From Burkholderia arboris (lineage in GTDB: Bacteria; Pseudomonadota; Gammaproteobacteria; Burkholderiales; Burkholderiaceae), in the NCBI RefSeq assembly GCF_902499125.1, contig NZ_CABVPX010000033.1, positions 1 through 64,000 on the forward strand: DNA of 64,000 bases, given 5' to 3'. Of this stretch, positions 1 to 8,978 are shown one piece after another. Each line of letters starts with the position of its first letter. Positions within the stretch are counted from its first letter, which is position 1. The notes beneath the pieces were generated by a model, which was not told where the DNA came from, did not search any database, and saw only the letters and a program-made list of their open reading frames with translations. The translations under genes were made by a program, and so were the position numbers.

Positions 1-77
1 GCCGCAATCTTCGCAAGCGAGCCGCCGAATTTGCCGACCGCGGTCCGCGCGGCCGATACGATCACTACGTCCGTCAT
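1..77 (-). CDS. phaA: acetyl-CoA acetyltransferase (beta-ketothiolase), 5' end only
   Basis: Only the first 25 codons are inside the window; the gene runs off the left edge. The N-terminus reads MTDVVIVSAARTAVGKFGGS, the opening of biosynthetic thiolases that condense two acetyl-CoA to acetoacetyl-CoA, the first step of polyhydroxybutyrate synthesis. A GGAGGAAAGG ribosome binding site lies just upstream of the ATG. It follows phaC on the same strand with about 100 bases between, the usual phaC-phaA(-phaB) operon order. The catalytic cysteine and histidine lie outside the window, so a degradative thiolase cannot be excluded from the N-terminus alone; the neighbour makes PhaA likely. Confidence 0.85.
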   Translation of the reverse strand, partial: MTDVVIVSAARTAVGKFGGSLAKIA

Positions 78-145
78 TTCCCTTTCCTCCAGGCCCGCAC
101 GACACGGCGCATCGTTACCGGCCCTGTTAAAAAAACTGCGGTGCA

Positions 146-170
146 CCGGACAGCGTGCGCCGCTGTCCGG
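146..170 (-). repeat. perfect hairpin between phaC and phaA
   Basis: A perfect 10-bp stem (CCGGACAGCG / CGCTGTCCGG) with a 5-base loop lies just after the phaC stop. On the minus strand it is followed about 11 bases later by a run of seven T. The gap is too long for a standard intrinsic terminator, so this may be a partial terminator, attenuator or mRNA-stabilising element in the pha operon. Confidence 0.5.
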
Positions 171-176
171 ATTTCG

Positions 177-2060
177 TCAATCGCGCTGCAACACGTAGCG
201 TCCCGGCGCCGGCTCGATCACCGGGAACTGCGCGGAACCGGCCCCGGCGGGCGGCGCCACCTTGCGGCCGCCGTACTGGTCGAGCCATTCGACCCACGTC
301 GTCCACCAGCTTCCCGGCTGCTCCGCCGCACCGGCGAACCAGTCGTCCGCGGATTCGGGCAGGTCACCGTCGTTGATCCAGTAGCTGCGCTTCTTCTTCG
401 CCGGCGGATTGATCACGCCTGCGATGTGACCCGACGCGCCGAGCACGAATTTCAGCGGGCCCGACAGGATCGACGTCGATGCGTAGGCCGTCTGCCACGG
501 CACGATGTGATCCTCGCGCGAACCGTAGATGAAGGTCGGCACGTCGATCAGCGACAGGTCGACGGTGTCGCCGCACACGGTCAGCGCGCCCGGCTCGCGC
601 AGCTTGTTCTCGAGATAGGTATTGCGCAGGTACCACGCGTACATCGGGCCCGGCAGGCTCGTCGAATCGCTGTTCCAGTACAGCAGGTCGAACGGCGCGG
701 GCGTGCGGCCCTTCAGGTAGTTGTCGACGACGTAGTTCCACACGAGGTCGTTCGGACGCAGGAACGAAAACGTGTTCGCGAACTCGACGCCGCGCATCAG
801 CCCCGGTTGCGTACCGTTCTTGCCGCCGATCGTCTGCTCGCGCATCTGCACGTGCGCCTCGTCGACGAACACGTCGAGGATGCCGGTATCGCTGAAGTCG
901 AGCATCGCGGTGAGCAGCGTCATCGACGCGGCCGGATGTTCGCCGCGTGCGGCGAGCACCGCGAGCGCGGTCGCGAGCATCGTGCCGCCGACGCAGAAGC
1001 CGAGCGTGTTGATCTGCTCGCGGCCGCTGACCTGCTGCACGGCGTCGATCGCTGCGAGCAGCCCCTCGTTCATGTAGTCGTCCCACGTCTTGTGCGCGAC
1101 CGATGCATCCGCATTGCGCCACGACACGAGGAACACCTGATGACCGTTCGACAGCGCGTGCGCGACGAGCGAATTCTCGGGCTGCAGGTCGAGGATGTAG
1201 AACTTGTTGATGCACGGCGGGACGATCAGCAGCGGCCGCTCGAACACCTTGTCCGTCTTCGGCGTGTACTGGATCAGCTGGATCAGGTCGTTCTCGTAGA
1301 CGACCGCGCCTTCAGTACACCCGAGGTTCTTGCCGACCACGAACTGCGATTCGTCGGTCTGCGAAATCTTGCCGCGCTGCAGGTCGCCGAGCAGGTTCAT
1401 CATCCCCTGCCGCAGGCTTTCGCCCTGCGTTTCGAGAATCGATTTCTGTGCGTCGGGATTGAGTGCGAGGTAGTTGCTCGGTGCGGCGGCGGCCGTCCAT
1501 TGCTGGACCGTGAACCGGATGCGCTCGCGCGTCTTCGGATCGGTCTGAAGCGCGTCGGCCAGCTCCTGCAGATAGCGCGCGTTGAGCAGATACCACGCAG
1601 CCGCGAACGCATGCGCAGGCGACGACTTCCACGCGTCGCCGCTGAAGCGGCGGTCCTTCAATTCGGGAGATTCGAGCTTCGTGGCCGCGGCCTGCTGCAT
1701 CAGCGTCATGCAATCGCGCGCGTAGTCGGCCTGCAGCGCCTGGAGCCGTTCGGGCGGAATCGCGGCAACCGGCAGCTTCAGCCCCGCGAACGGCGAAGCC
1801 ATGCCGCCAAGGCCCGCGAGGCCACCGAGATCGGGCATCGACGGCATCTGGAACGGAAACGACGCAGGGAACTGGAATGTCGCGAACGGATTGACGGTAG
1901 CCGACGCAGTCGCGGCACGCGCCGGATCTGCAAAACCGCGCCACGCGTTCAACCACGACTCAAACATCTGCTGCATCGGCTGGGCGGCCGGATCGAAACC
2001 GGTGCTGCCCGCGGAAGTGCCCGCCTGAGCGGACGTCGACGAATTTTTCGATGCTGTCAT
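177..2060 (-). CDS. phaC: class I poly(3-hydroxyalkanoate) synthase
   Basis: Polymerises (R)-3-hydroxyacyl-CoA, chiefly 3-hydroxybutyryl-CoA, into polyester granules in the cytoplasm. The 627-residue protein has a low-complexity Ala/Gln/Thr-rich N-terminus and then the PhaC alpha/beta-hydrolase core. The lipase-like box is GFCVGG with the nucleophile Cys near residue 356. A later Asp-containing stretch (GSREDHIVPW) and a His motif (LGASGHIAG) supply the rest of the Cys-Asp-His triad. Length fits class I synthases that act without PhaE or PhaR. The ATG is preceded by a 360-base intergenic region, and phaA follows on the same strand, so this is probably the first gene of a pha operon. Confidence 0.95.
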   Translation of the reverse strand: MTASKNSSTSAQAGTSAGSTGFDPAAQPMQQMFESWLNAWRGFADPARAATASATVNPFATFQFPASFPFQMPSMPDLGGLAGLGGMASPFAGLKLPVAAIPPERLQALQADYARDCMTLMQQAAATKLESPELKDRRFSGDAWKSSPAHAFAAAWYLLNARYLQELADALQTDPKTRERIRFTVQQWTAAAAPSNYLALNPDAQKSILETQGESLRQGMMNLLGDLQRGKISQTDESQFVVGKNLGCTEGAVVYENDLIQLIQYTPKTDKVFERPLLIVPPCINKFYILDLQPENSLVAHALSNGHQVFLVSWRNADASVAHKTWDDYMNEGLLAAIDAVQQVSGREQINTLGFCVGGTMLATALAVLAARGEHPAASMTLLTAMLDFSDTGILDVFVDEAHVQMREQTIGGKNGTQPGLMRGVEFANTFSFLRPNDLVWNYVVDNYLKGRTPAPFDLLYWNSDSTSLPGPMYAWYLRNTYLENKLREPGALTVCGDTVDLSLIDVPTFIYGSREDHIVPWQTAYASTSILSGPLKFVLGASGHIAGVINPPAKKKRSYWINDGDLPESADDWFAGAAEQPGSWWTTWVEWLDQYGGRKVAPPAGAGSAQFPVIEPAPGRYVLQRD

Positions 2061-2420
2061 TACCTGCCTTACCGGTGATTCGTGAGCGTCAATCGTGAAA
2101 TCCTGCTCGCGCGCGGCGTGCCGGTTGCGAGCCGGGCCGTCATGCTCTGGAGAGGCGTCTCCAGATTCTGCCGCAGTGCGGTATTTTTATCATTATCGTT
2201 TTCCCCATGTGAAGCGCCAAGTCAAACCACTGAACATTTCTGCACGGAGATAATCCGCGTGCAACAGGCGGGACAAGGGTTCCGGCGAAACATAAAACAT
2301 TTTGTTTGGCTTGACTTCGGGATTTTTCATTCAGATGCGCATGCCGCGCCGCATTGCCGTCTAAATATCGAGATAACCCGATTTCGCGACGCAACAAACC
2401 CCGCGCGCATGCGCATGCCG
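2061..2420. other. intergenic region between phaC and pgeF
   Basis: About 360 bases, clearly more AT-rich than its surroundings, between the phaC start and the pgeF stop, both on the minus strand. I find no convincing gene. It should hold the phaC promoter (a candidate is listed separately) and the end of the rluD-pgeF transcript, but I see no U-tract terminator. Confidence 0.6.
2192..2220 (-). promoter_or_regulatory. candidate sigma-70 promoter for phaC
   Basis: On the minus strand TTGGCG (2220-2215) and GATAAT (2197-2192) are separated by 17 bases. Transcription would start near 2185, giving a leader of about 125 nt before the phaC ATG. The hexamers match the consensus moderately; the call rests on spacing, AT content and position. 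Confidence 0.45.
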
Positions 2421-3260
2421 TCAATCGGCCAGCCAGATCGCTGCCGCCATGCGGCCCGTCACGCGATCGCGGCGGTACGAATAGAAGCGTGCGTGTTCGG
2501 TGACCGTGCAGGCCGTCCCGCCGCTCACGTGCGCCACGCCCGCACGCGCGAGACGCAGGCGCGCGAGCGCGTAGAGATCGGTGAGAAACTTGCCGGGCGC
2601 GCCGTCGATCGCGACGAACGCAAGCCGGGTTTTATCATGCTCCGACTGCGGAGCCGTGTCGAGAAACGCGTCGCGCACGTCCGCACCGACCTCGAACGCC
2701 TGCGGGCCGATCGCCGGCCCGAGGTACGCATGCAGCGTGTCCGCCGCGCCGCCGGCCAGCGCCGCAACGCGTGCCGCGGTCTGCTCGACGATGCCGGCCG
2801 CGAGCCCCCGCCAGCCCGCATGCGCGGCACCGACCGCCCGGCCCTGCGCGTCGCACAGCAGCACGGGCAGGCAATCGGCGACCATCACGACGCAGACGGC
2901 CCCTGCCCGGTCCGTGACGCTCGCGTCGGCCTGCACCGGCGCCGCGGCGGCGGGCGCCATCGCGATCACCTCGTCCGCGCGCGCGATCTGCGCACCGTGA
3001 ACCTGTTCGAGCCATGCGGCGCTCGACTGGCCGGCAAGACCGAGCAAACGCGCGCGATTCGCGGCGACGTGGGCCGCGTCGTCACCGGTATGCAGACCGA
3101 GATTCATCCCGCCCGGCAACGCGTCTCCATCCTGCCAGCGCCCGTACGGGCCTTCGCTCACGCCGCCGTCGCGCGTCGTGATCAGCGCACGCACGCGCGG
3201 CGACACCTGCCAGTCGGGCTGAACGCAGTCCTGCCACGTCAACGGCGCCAGGTTCGTCAT
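2421..3260 (-). CDS. pgeF: YfiH-family purine nucleoside phosphorylase / peptidoglycan editing factor
   Basis: A 279-residue member of the multicopper-oxidase-like family once called laccase-domain or YfiH, now linked to purine nucleoside phosphorylase activity and, as PgeF, to removing mis-incorporated L-Ser from peptidoglycan precursors. Family metal-site residues are visible: His88 in VHG, Cys130 in VADC and His147 in HAGWRG. The start ATG at 3260 lies 6 bases after the rluD stop, so the two are co-transcribed, an arrangement shared with many proteobacteria. The family is clear; which activity dominates in vivo cannot be read from sequence. Confidence 0.9.
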   Translation of the reverse strand: MTNLAPLTWQDCVQPDWQVSPRVRALITTRDGGVSEGPYGRWQDGDALPGGMNLGLHTGDDAAHVAANRARLLGLAGQSSAAWLEQVHGAQIARADEVIAMAPAAAAPVQADASVTDRAGAVCVVMVADCLPVLLCDAQGRAVGAAHAGWRGLAAGIVEQTAARVAALAGGAADTLHAYLGPAIGPQAFEVGADVRDAFLDTAPQSEHDKTRLAFVAIDGAPGKFLTDLYALARLRLARAGVAHVSGGTACTVTEHARFYSYRRDRVTGRMAAAIWLAD

Positions 3261-3266
3261 CGGTAC

Positions 3267-4478
3267 TCATGCCTCCTCATCGTCGTCCAGGTACGGCTCG
3301 TCATCGTGATACTCGCCGCCGAAATCGTCATCGTCATAGACACCGTCGTCGTCGTCGAATTCCTCGTCGCCCTGCCCGAAGCCGAGCGCCGCGACGAGCG
3401 TATTCATGTCGTCCGGCAACGGGCAGCGCCATTGCATCGCCTTGCCGGTGACCGGATGCACGAGGCCGAGCCGCCATGCATGCAGCGCCTGTCGTGCGAA
3501 CCCGTCCGGCAGCGGCGTGACCGAGCGCTTGCCGCGCGCCCGCCCGTAGACGGGATCGCCGAGCAGCGGATGCCCGGCGTGCGCGCAATGTACGCGGATC
3601 TGGTGCGTGCGGCCGGTTTCGAGATCGCACTGAATCGCCGAAACCGGCTGACGTTGCCACAGGCATGTGTCAACCGTGCGGAAATGCGTGCGGGCGGGCT
3701 TGCCCGACGCGCCCGTGACGACGGCCATGCGCGTGCGCTCGCGCGGGTCGCGGCCGATCGGCGCGTCGATCGTGCCTTCCTCCGGCATCGTGCCCCACAC
3801 GAGCGCGAAGTAGCGGCGCTTCACCGTGCGGGCCTGCAGCTGGCGCACGAGGTCCGTCTGTGCAGCCAGCGTGCGGGCCACCACCATCAGGCCGGACGTT
3901 TCCTTGTCGAGCCGGTGGACGATCCCCGCGCGCGGCAGGCCGGCCGCCGCGTCGCCGTAGCGATGCAGCAAACCGTTGAGAATCGTGCCGCTCCAGTTGC
4001 CGGCGGCCGGATGCACGACGAGACCGGCCGGCTTGTTGATCACGACGAGCGCGTCGTCCTCGTAGATCACGTCGAGCGGCACGGGCTCCGGCGTGAACGC
4101 GAGCTGCTCGGGCAGCAGGTCGGGCACGAGCTCGATCTTCGCACCGAGCGGCACCGGCTGGCGGATCTTCGCCGGCGCGCCGTCGACGAGCACGCGCTGC
4201 GCCTCGATCCAGCTCTGCAGGCGGCTGCGGGAGAATTCGGGGAACAGCTGGGCAAGCGCCTTGTCGAGGCGTTCACCCGCGAGCGACAGCGGCACTTCGA
4301 CGACGCGCGGCGCCTCGTCGACCGCCGCGGACGGCACGACGGGCGGCTGCATCGCGTCGCCGGCCAGATCGTCATCGAGGGAATCCCCCGACGCGGCGTC
4401 GGCGGGCCGATCGCTTGGGCTATAATCTTCGCGATTTGGTGTGCCCGGCTGGGCATTCTGCGAACTTGAACGGGTCAT
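3267..4478 (-). CDS. rluD: 23S rRNA pseudouridine(1911/1915/1917) synthase
   Basis: Isomerises uridines in helix 69 of 23S rRNA. An S4-like RNA-binding region ([13 protein letters not shown], about residues 68-120) is followed by the RluA/RluD catalytic domain with the signature HRLDKETSG carrying the catalytic Asp. At 403 residues it is longer than E. coli RluD because of an acidic N-terminal extension of about 55 residues and a C-terminal tail of about 35 residues that is nearly all Asp, Glu, Tyr and Gly. An ATG at about 4352 is an alternative start that would drop most of the N-terminal extension. It sits upstream of pgeF and divergent from bamD, the widespread bamD/rluD/pgeF arrangement. 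Confidence 0.93.
   Translation of the reverse strand: MTRSSSQNAQPGTPNREDYSPSDRPADAASGDSLDDDLAGDAMQPPVVPSAAVDEAPRVVEVPLSLAGERLDKALAQLFPEFSRSRLQSWIEAQRVLVDGAPAKIRQPVPLGAKIELVPDLLPEQLAFTPEPVPLDVIYEDDALVVINKPAGLVVHPAAGNWSGTILNGLLHRYGDAAAGLPRAGIVHRLDKETSGLMVVARTLAAQTDLVRQLQARTVKRRYFALVWGTMPEEGTIDAPIGRDPRERTRMAVVTGASGKPARTHFRTVDTCLWQRQPVSAIQCDLETGRTHQIRVHCAHAGHPLLGDPVYGRARGKRSVTPLPDGFARQALHAWRLGLVHPVTGKAMQWRCPLPDDMNTLVAALGFGQGDEEFDDDDGVYDDDDFGGEYHDDEPYLDDDEEA
4421..4426 (+). promoter_or_regulatory. -10 box, probable bamD promoter
   Basis: A perfect TATAAT lies about 95 bases upstream of the bamD ATG, inside the first codons of rluD on the opposite strand. No good -35 hexamer is seen at 16-18 bases, so the assignment rests on the -10 match and the need for a bamD promoter. 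If correct, bamD transcription crosses the rluD start. Confidence 0.5.
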
Positions 4479-4519
4479 TTAGACTGGGTCACCGAGACTT
4501 GAAGCTAGGACATGCGAGC

Positions 4520-5344
4520 ATGATGAATTCGACCAAACGTACGGCCAGAACCGTCGCCGCCCGGGCTGCGGCGGTAGCGGCCGCGGCCCTCATCGCCGGC
4601 TGCCACGGCTTGCCGCAGAAGCAGGACGAGACGGCTACCTGGTCGAATAACAAATTATACTCAGAGGCCCAGGACGCACTGTCCGGCGGCGACTGGGGCA
4701 AGTGCGCGAAATATTTCGAATCGCTGCAAGGCCGCGATCCGTTCGGCCATTTCGCGCAACAGGCGCAGATCAACGTTGCATACTGCAACTGGAAGGACAA
4801 CGAAGCGGCAGCCGCCGACCAGGCCGTCGACCGCTTCATCCAGCTCCACCCGGATCATCCGGATATCCCGTACGCGTACTATCTGAAGGGGATGATCCAC
4901 TTCAACGACGATCTCGGCCTGTTCGGGCGCTTCTCCGGCCAGGACATGAGCGAACGCGATCCGCAGGCGCTGCGCGAATCGTACGATGCGTTCAAGGTCG
5001 TCGTCGACCGCTTCCCGAAGAGCAAGTACGCGCCCGACGCAGCTGCACGGATGCGCTACATCGTCAACGCGCTCGCGTCGCACGAAGTGCACGCGGCCGA
5101 CTACTACTACCGTCGTGGCGCCTATGTGGCGGCGATCAACCGCGCACAGCTCGCGATCAAGGATTACAAGGGTGCGCCGGCGATCGAAGACGCACTCCAC
5201 ATCATGATCCTGTCGTACAACAAGCTGAACCAGCCGCAACTCGCCGAGGACACGAAGCGCGTACTCGCGGGCACGTTCCCCGACAGCCCGTACGTCACCG
5301 GCCATTCGCGCCCGGGCGCGACGAAGTCGTGGTGGCAGTTCTGA
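4520..5344 (+). CDS. bamD: outer membrane protein assembly lipoprotein BamD
   Basis: Essential lipoprotein of the BAM complex that inserts beta-barrel proteins into the outer membrane. The 274-residue protein starts MMNSTKRTAR and has a lipoprotein signal peptide with lipobox LIAGC (about residues 23-27). Five TPR-like helical repeats follow, with family motifs such as AYYLKGMIHFN, YDAFKVVVDRFPKSKYAPDA and HEVHAADYYYRRGAYVAAINR. The reading frame stays open upstream to 4415, but only the 4520 start places the signal peptide at the N-terminus. A rho-independent terminator follows. The distant BamB gene is also in this window. Confidence 0.95.
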   Translation: MMNSTKRTARTVAARAAAVAAAALIAGCHGLPQKQDETATWSNNKLYSEAQDALSGGDWGKCAKYFESLQGRDPFGHFAQQAQINVAYCNWKDNEAAAADQAVDRFIQLHPDHPDIPYAYYLKGMIHFNDDLGLFGRFSGQDMSERDPQALRESYDAFKVVVDRFPKSKYAPDAAARMRYIVNALASHEVHAADYYYRRGAYVAAINRAQLAIKDYKGAPAIEDALHIMILSYNKLNQPQLAEDTKRVLAGTFPDSPYVTGHSRPGATKSWWQF

Positions 5345-5376
5345 CGAACGCACGACGCAACGCCCGCTGCATGAAC

Positions 5377-5406
5377 AAAAAACCCGGCCATCGCGCCGGG
5401 TTTTTT
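5377..5406. terminator. bidirectional intrinsic terminator between bamD and dinG
   Basis: A-run, stem CCCGG / CCGGG with loop, then T-run. The stem is flanked by six A and six T, so it can stop both bamD (plus strand) and the convergent helicase gene (minus strand). Confidence 0.9.
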
Positions 5407-5464
5407 ATTGGCGCCGCATTCGAGCGGCGCCGGGGCGTTCACGCGGCAAGCGCCGCGCGTGCCG

Positions 5465-7714
5465 TCATGCGCGCTTGTCCGAGCGATGCTCGTCGAAGAA
5501 ATCCTGGACGACCGCGATCTCGCGCGTGCGCTTGAACGGCGGCAGGCTCTGCCAGATCCGGCGCCCATAGGGCTTGTCGACGAGCCGCGTGTCGCAGATC
5601 ATCAGCACGCCGCGATCCGTCTCCGCACGAATCAACCGGCCCGCGCCCTGCTTCAGCGTGATCACGGCCTGCGGCAACTGGTGCACGGCGAACGGGCTCA
5701 AGCCCTTCTTCGTCAGCGCGTCGAGGCGTGCGGCCAGCACCGGATCGTCGGGCGGCGCGAACGGCAGCTTGTCGATCACGACGAGCGACAGCGCGTCGCC
5801 GCGCACGTCGACGCCTTCCCAGAAACTCTGGCTGCCGACCAGGATCGCGTTGCCGTACGCGCGGAAACGGTCGAGCAGTTCGGTACGGCTCGCATCGCCC
5901 TGCACGAGCAGCGGCGTGTTCCAGCCGCGCGATTCGATGACATCGCGCAGCTTCGAAGCGATCCGGTCGACCGCCCGCAGCGTCGTGCACAGCATGAATA
6001 CGCCGCCGCCGGACGCCTCGATCGCCGGCAGCGCGGCATCGAAGACGGCGTCGGTAAACGCCGGCGAAGACGGTTGCGGCAGGTTGCGCGGCACGTACAG
6101 CAGCCCCTGCGACTGGTAATCGAACGGGCTGGCGAGCGTCATCGAACGGCGCGAGCTGAGGCCCATCTGCGCGGCGTAGTGCGTAAAATCGCCGCGCACC
6201 GACAACGTCGCCGACGTGAACACCCATGCGCGCGGCACGCCTGCGCGCTGCTTCGCAAAGATCGGCGCGACCGACAGCGGCGTTTCATGCAGCTGGACGG
6301 TGTGCGCAAACACCTCGACCCAGCGCACTTTCTCGTTCGGGTCGCCGTCGGATGCCGCCTTGTCGCCGGCCGCCGCCGCGTCGGCTTTCGCGGCCGCCTC
6401 CGTCGCGCCGGGCGCGACCCAGCCGGCCAGCAGGTCCTGCAGCTCGCGGGCGCGCCGCAGGCAGGCGCCGAGCGATTCCGCGCGCTCGGCCTGGCTCGCG
6501 AGCGCCGACGCGAGCGCGTCGAGCGCCGCCTCGAGCGCGTCGAGCGCGCCGAACATCGGGTGATCGTCACCGAGCTGCGCGAGCGACATGCGCACGATCT
6601 GGTCGTTCGCAAACGCGAGACGCAAGTCGCGCGCCGCGCGCTCGAGATCGCCGCCGAGCTTCACCCACTCGACCGCGTCGCGTGCATGGCTCAGGCCTTC
6701 GGCCACCGTGTCGCGTGCCAGCTCGAGGATCTGCGTGGTCGACAGTGTCTCGCCGAAGAACAGCGTCGCGGTCTCCGGCAACTGGTGCGCTTCGTCGAAG
6801 ATGACCGTGTTCGCGTTCGGTAGCAGTTCGGCCATCCCGGTATCGCGCAGCATGATGTCCGCGAAGAACAGGTGATGGTTGACGACGACGACGTCCGCCT
6901 GCTGCGCCTCGCGCCGCGCCTGCATCACGAAGCATTCCTTGTAATGCGGGCATTCCTGGCCGAGACAGTTGTCGCGCGTCGACGTGACCATCGACCACAC
7001 GGGCGCCGTTTCCGGCACGCTCGCAAGCTCGGCCTTGTCGCCGCTCTTCGTGATCTTCGCGAAGCGGACGATTTCCTGCAGATAGGCGGTATCCTGCCGC
7101 GACGGCAGGCGACCGTTGTCCGCCGTGCGTTGCAGGTAGTAGTGGCACAGATAGTTGGAGCGCCCCTTGAGCATCGCGACCGACACCGGCACCGCGAGCG
7201 CATTGCGCACGGTCGGGATGTCGCGCAGGAACAGCTGATCCTGCAGGTGTTTCGTGCCGGTCGACACGATCACCTTGCCGCCCCACAGCATCGCGGGCAC
7301 CAGGTACGCATAGGTTTTGCCGGTACCCGTGCCGGCCTCGACGATCAGCGTGTTGTCGCCTGTGTCGCTGTCGGATTCGCCCGACGTGGCGCCGTCCGCG
7401 CCCGGCTCGACCGTCTTGTCGCCGTCGCCGAGGCGGCGCGCCGGCCGCTTGCGGGTCTCGAAGATCTCGGGTTCGGGCATCCGGCGCGCGGACGCCTCCA
7501 TCGCGGACGCGACTGCACGCGCCATTTCGATCTGCGACGTACGCGGCCGGTAGCCGTCGAGCGCGCGCGCCAGCAACCCGCCATCGCCGAAGATGGTGTC
7601 GAGTTCGTCGACGCGCTTGCGGCTCAGCTCGAAGGTGCCTTCGGGCGCACGAACGCGCCCGGCAGACGTCGTGTCGCGCCGGGCATCGGGGGTGGCTTCA
7701 AGCGGTGAATTCAA
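5465..7714 (-). CDS. dinG: DinG/YoaA-family ATP-dependent DNA helicase
   Basis: XPD-like superfamily 2 helicase, 749 residues, 5'-3' polarity in the family, with roles in repair or R-loop removal. Visible motifs are the Q-motif region (GYRPRTSQIEMA), Walker A EAGTGTGKT at about 127-134, a cysteine set CLGQECPHYKEC for the iron-sulphur cluster, and Walker B FDEAHQLPE. A charged insert of about 40 residues (80-120) precedes Walker A. The chosen start is TTG at 7714 with AGGAA 8 bases upstream; no ATG lies near. It is convergent with bamD across a shared terminator. Whether it is the orthologue of DinG or YoaA is not settled by sequence. Confidence 0.88.
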   Translation of the reverse strand: MNSPLEATPDARRDTTSAGRVRAPEGTFELSRKRVDELDTIFGDGGLLARALDGYRPRTSQIEMARAVASAMEASARRMPEPEIFETRKRPARRLGDGDKTVEPGADGATSGESDSDTGDNTLIVEAGTGTGKTYAYLVPAMLWGGKVIVSTGTKHLQDQLFLRDIPTVRNALAVPVSVAMLKGRSNYLCHYYLQRTADNGRLPSRQDTAYLQEIVRFAKITKSGDKAELASVPETAPVWSMVTSTRDNCLGQECPHYKECFVMQARREAQQADVVVVNHHLFFADIMLRDTGMAELLPNANTVIFDEAHQLPETATLFFGETLSTTQILELARDTVAEGLSHARDAVEWVKLGGDLERAARDLRLAFANDQIVRMSLAQLGDDHPMFGALDALEAALDALASALASQAERAESLGACLRRARELQDLLAGWVAPGATEAAAKADAAAAGDKAASDGDPNEKVRWVEVFAHTVQLHETPLSVAPIFAKQRAGVPRAWVFTSATLSVRGDFTHYAAQMGLSSRRSMTLASPFDYQSQGLLYVPRNLPQPSSPAFTDAVFDAALPAIEASGGGVFMLCTTLRAVDRIASKLRDVIESRGWNTPLLVQGDASRTELLDRFRAYGNAILVGSQSFWEGVDVRGDALSLVVIDKLPFAPPDDPVLAARLDALTKKGLSPFAVHQLPQAVITLKQGAGRLIRAETDRGVLMICDTRLVDKPYGRRIWQSLPPFKRTREIAVVQDFFDEHRSDKRA

Positions 7715-7769
7715 GGCAAGCGTTCCTGTGTCCAGCGCCCGGGCGGCGCCGGCGCTTGCCAGGCCGCGC

Positions 7770-7985
7770 TCAGGCGCGCTTATCCGGTTCGAGCTGCGAT
7801 TGCAGCAGAATGATTTTGTCCTTGGCGGCCAGCTTTTCCTTCTTCAGCCGGTGCAGCGTGATGTCGTCGATGTCGGAGTGTCCTTCCTTCAGCTCGATCT
7901 CCCGAGCGAGCTGCTGGTGCTGCTCCTGCAATGCAGCCAAACGGTTGTGCAATTCCTGCTGCTGTTCCGTGTGACGGTTTTGCAT
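7770..7985 (-). CDS. YdcH-family small coiled-coil protein (DUF465)
   Basis: A 71-residue hydrophilic peptide of the YdcH/DUF465 family: about 45 residues of Gln/Glu/Leu heptads, then the family core around IDDITLHRLKKEKLAAKDKI. It has no signal peptide or enzyme motif. It lies about 55 bases upstream of the helicase gene on the same strand and probably shares its transcript. Its function is unknown; homologues are short helical hairpins. Confidence 0.8.
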   Translation of the reverse strand: MQNRHTEQQQELHNRLAALQEQHQQLAREIELKEGHSDIDDITLHRLKKEKLAAKDKIILLQSQLEPDKRA

Positions 7986-8061
7986 ACTTGCCTCCTCATC
8001 GAAGCAGCGCGACGGCTGGCATGCCGGCGCGCCCGAGACTGATCCCGATCAATCCAACACG

Positions 8062-8814
8062 TTACTGCCCCTGCTGTTGCTGCTGCTTGGCCTTGTCGGC
8101 CGCTTCCTGCTGACGCCGCTCGACATCGGCCTTGTGCTGCGCGGCTTCCTTCTGCTTCTGCTCGTAGCGCGTGGCGTTGTCCGCCCGCTCCTGCGCCTTC
8201 TGCCCAGCCTGCTGGTGCGCCTGGTCGAGCTTGTGCTGGAAATCCGCCTGCTTCTGGTCGTATGCCTGCTTGCTCGCCGCGTGTTGCGGCCCTTCCGCGC
8301 CGCGTTGCGCCTGCTTCAGTGCATTCTGCTCCTGCTTGTCGCGGAATGCAGCCGCGTTTGCCGCCTCGTTCGCCGCGCGCTGCGGCGCTTCCGCCGCATT
8401 CTGTGCCTGCTTCAGCGCCTGCTGCTGGTCGCGCTGCTGCGCGCGCACCGCACGCTGCTCGTCGTTGAGCGCGAGCTGCTCCTGGCGAATGCCTGCCCGC
8501 TCGTCGCGCATCTGGTCGCGCGCCTTGCCGAGACAGTAATTGACGAAGAACTTGCTGTAGCAATCGTGCTCGGCCACCGCATAACGATAATCGTTTTCGG
8601 CGGAGCGTTGATTGAGCACTTTTTGACGGGCGTCGAAATCCGGCGCGGCGGAGACTGCAACGGGTGCGGCCGCGACGGCGTCCGGCGCGGGTGCGCCCGA
8701 GGCCTGCGCGAACACGCCGGAAGGCCCGGCGGACAAAGCCGCGGCGAGCGCTGCGCCGAGCGCGACGAGAGAAATTCGGGAAGTTGGCAACGTCGTAGGA
8801 AAGCTGCGGGACAT
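8062..8814 (-). CDS. secreted Gln/Ala-rich coiled-coil protein of unknown function
   Basis: Not recognised. The 250-residue product has a signal peptide (hydrophobic ISLVALGAALAAALSAG, likely cleavage after VFAQA, about residue 38). A short region with two cysteines follows (HDCYSKFFVNYCLGKARDQ), plausibly a periplasmic disulphide. About 140 residues of Gln, Ala, Lys and Arg with heptad character (QAQNAAEAPQRAANEAANAA and similar) end in a Gln-only run. This looks like a long periplasmic helix, as in TolA-type spacers, but no TolA C-terminal domain is present. It is divergent from tex and upstream of the YdcH-like gene. Confidence 0.8.
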   Translation of the reverse strand: MSRSFPTTLPTSRISLVALGAALAAALSAGPSGVFAQASGAPAPDAVAAAPVAVSAAPDFDARQKVLNQRSAENDYRYAVAEHDCYSKFFVNYCLGKARDQMRDERAGIRQEQLALNDEQRAVRAQQRDQQQALKQAQNAAEAPQRAANEAANAAAFRDKQEQNALKQAQRGAEGPQHAASKQAYDQKQADFQHKLDQAHQQAGQKAQERADNATRYEQKQKEAAQHKADVERRQQEAADKAKQQQQQGQ

Positions 8815-8978
8815 GTGTCAAATTCTATCACCCCCGGCTGGACGCTCCGCCATTTATGGCAAAATGCCCCGCTTCACTCACCCGCGGCATCTGGCCCGCC
8901 GGGCCCGCCATGCAGCCCGCCGCTCCGGGCCTGCCGGCCCTCGCCGCGATTTCAGCAGGCAGATAGACCATCTACGAC

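Noticed and set aside
141-2078. Long plus-strand open frame antisense to phaC (645 codons)
   Set aside because: High-GC codon bias leaves long open frames opposite real genes. Its translation is Arg/His-rich without domains, while the opposite strand encodes a clear PhaC.
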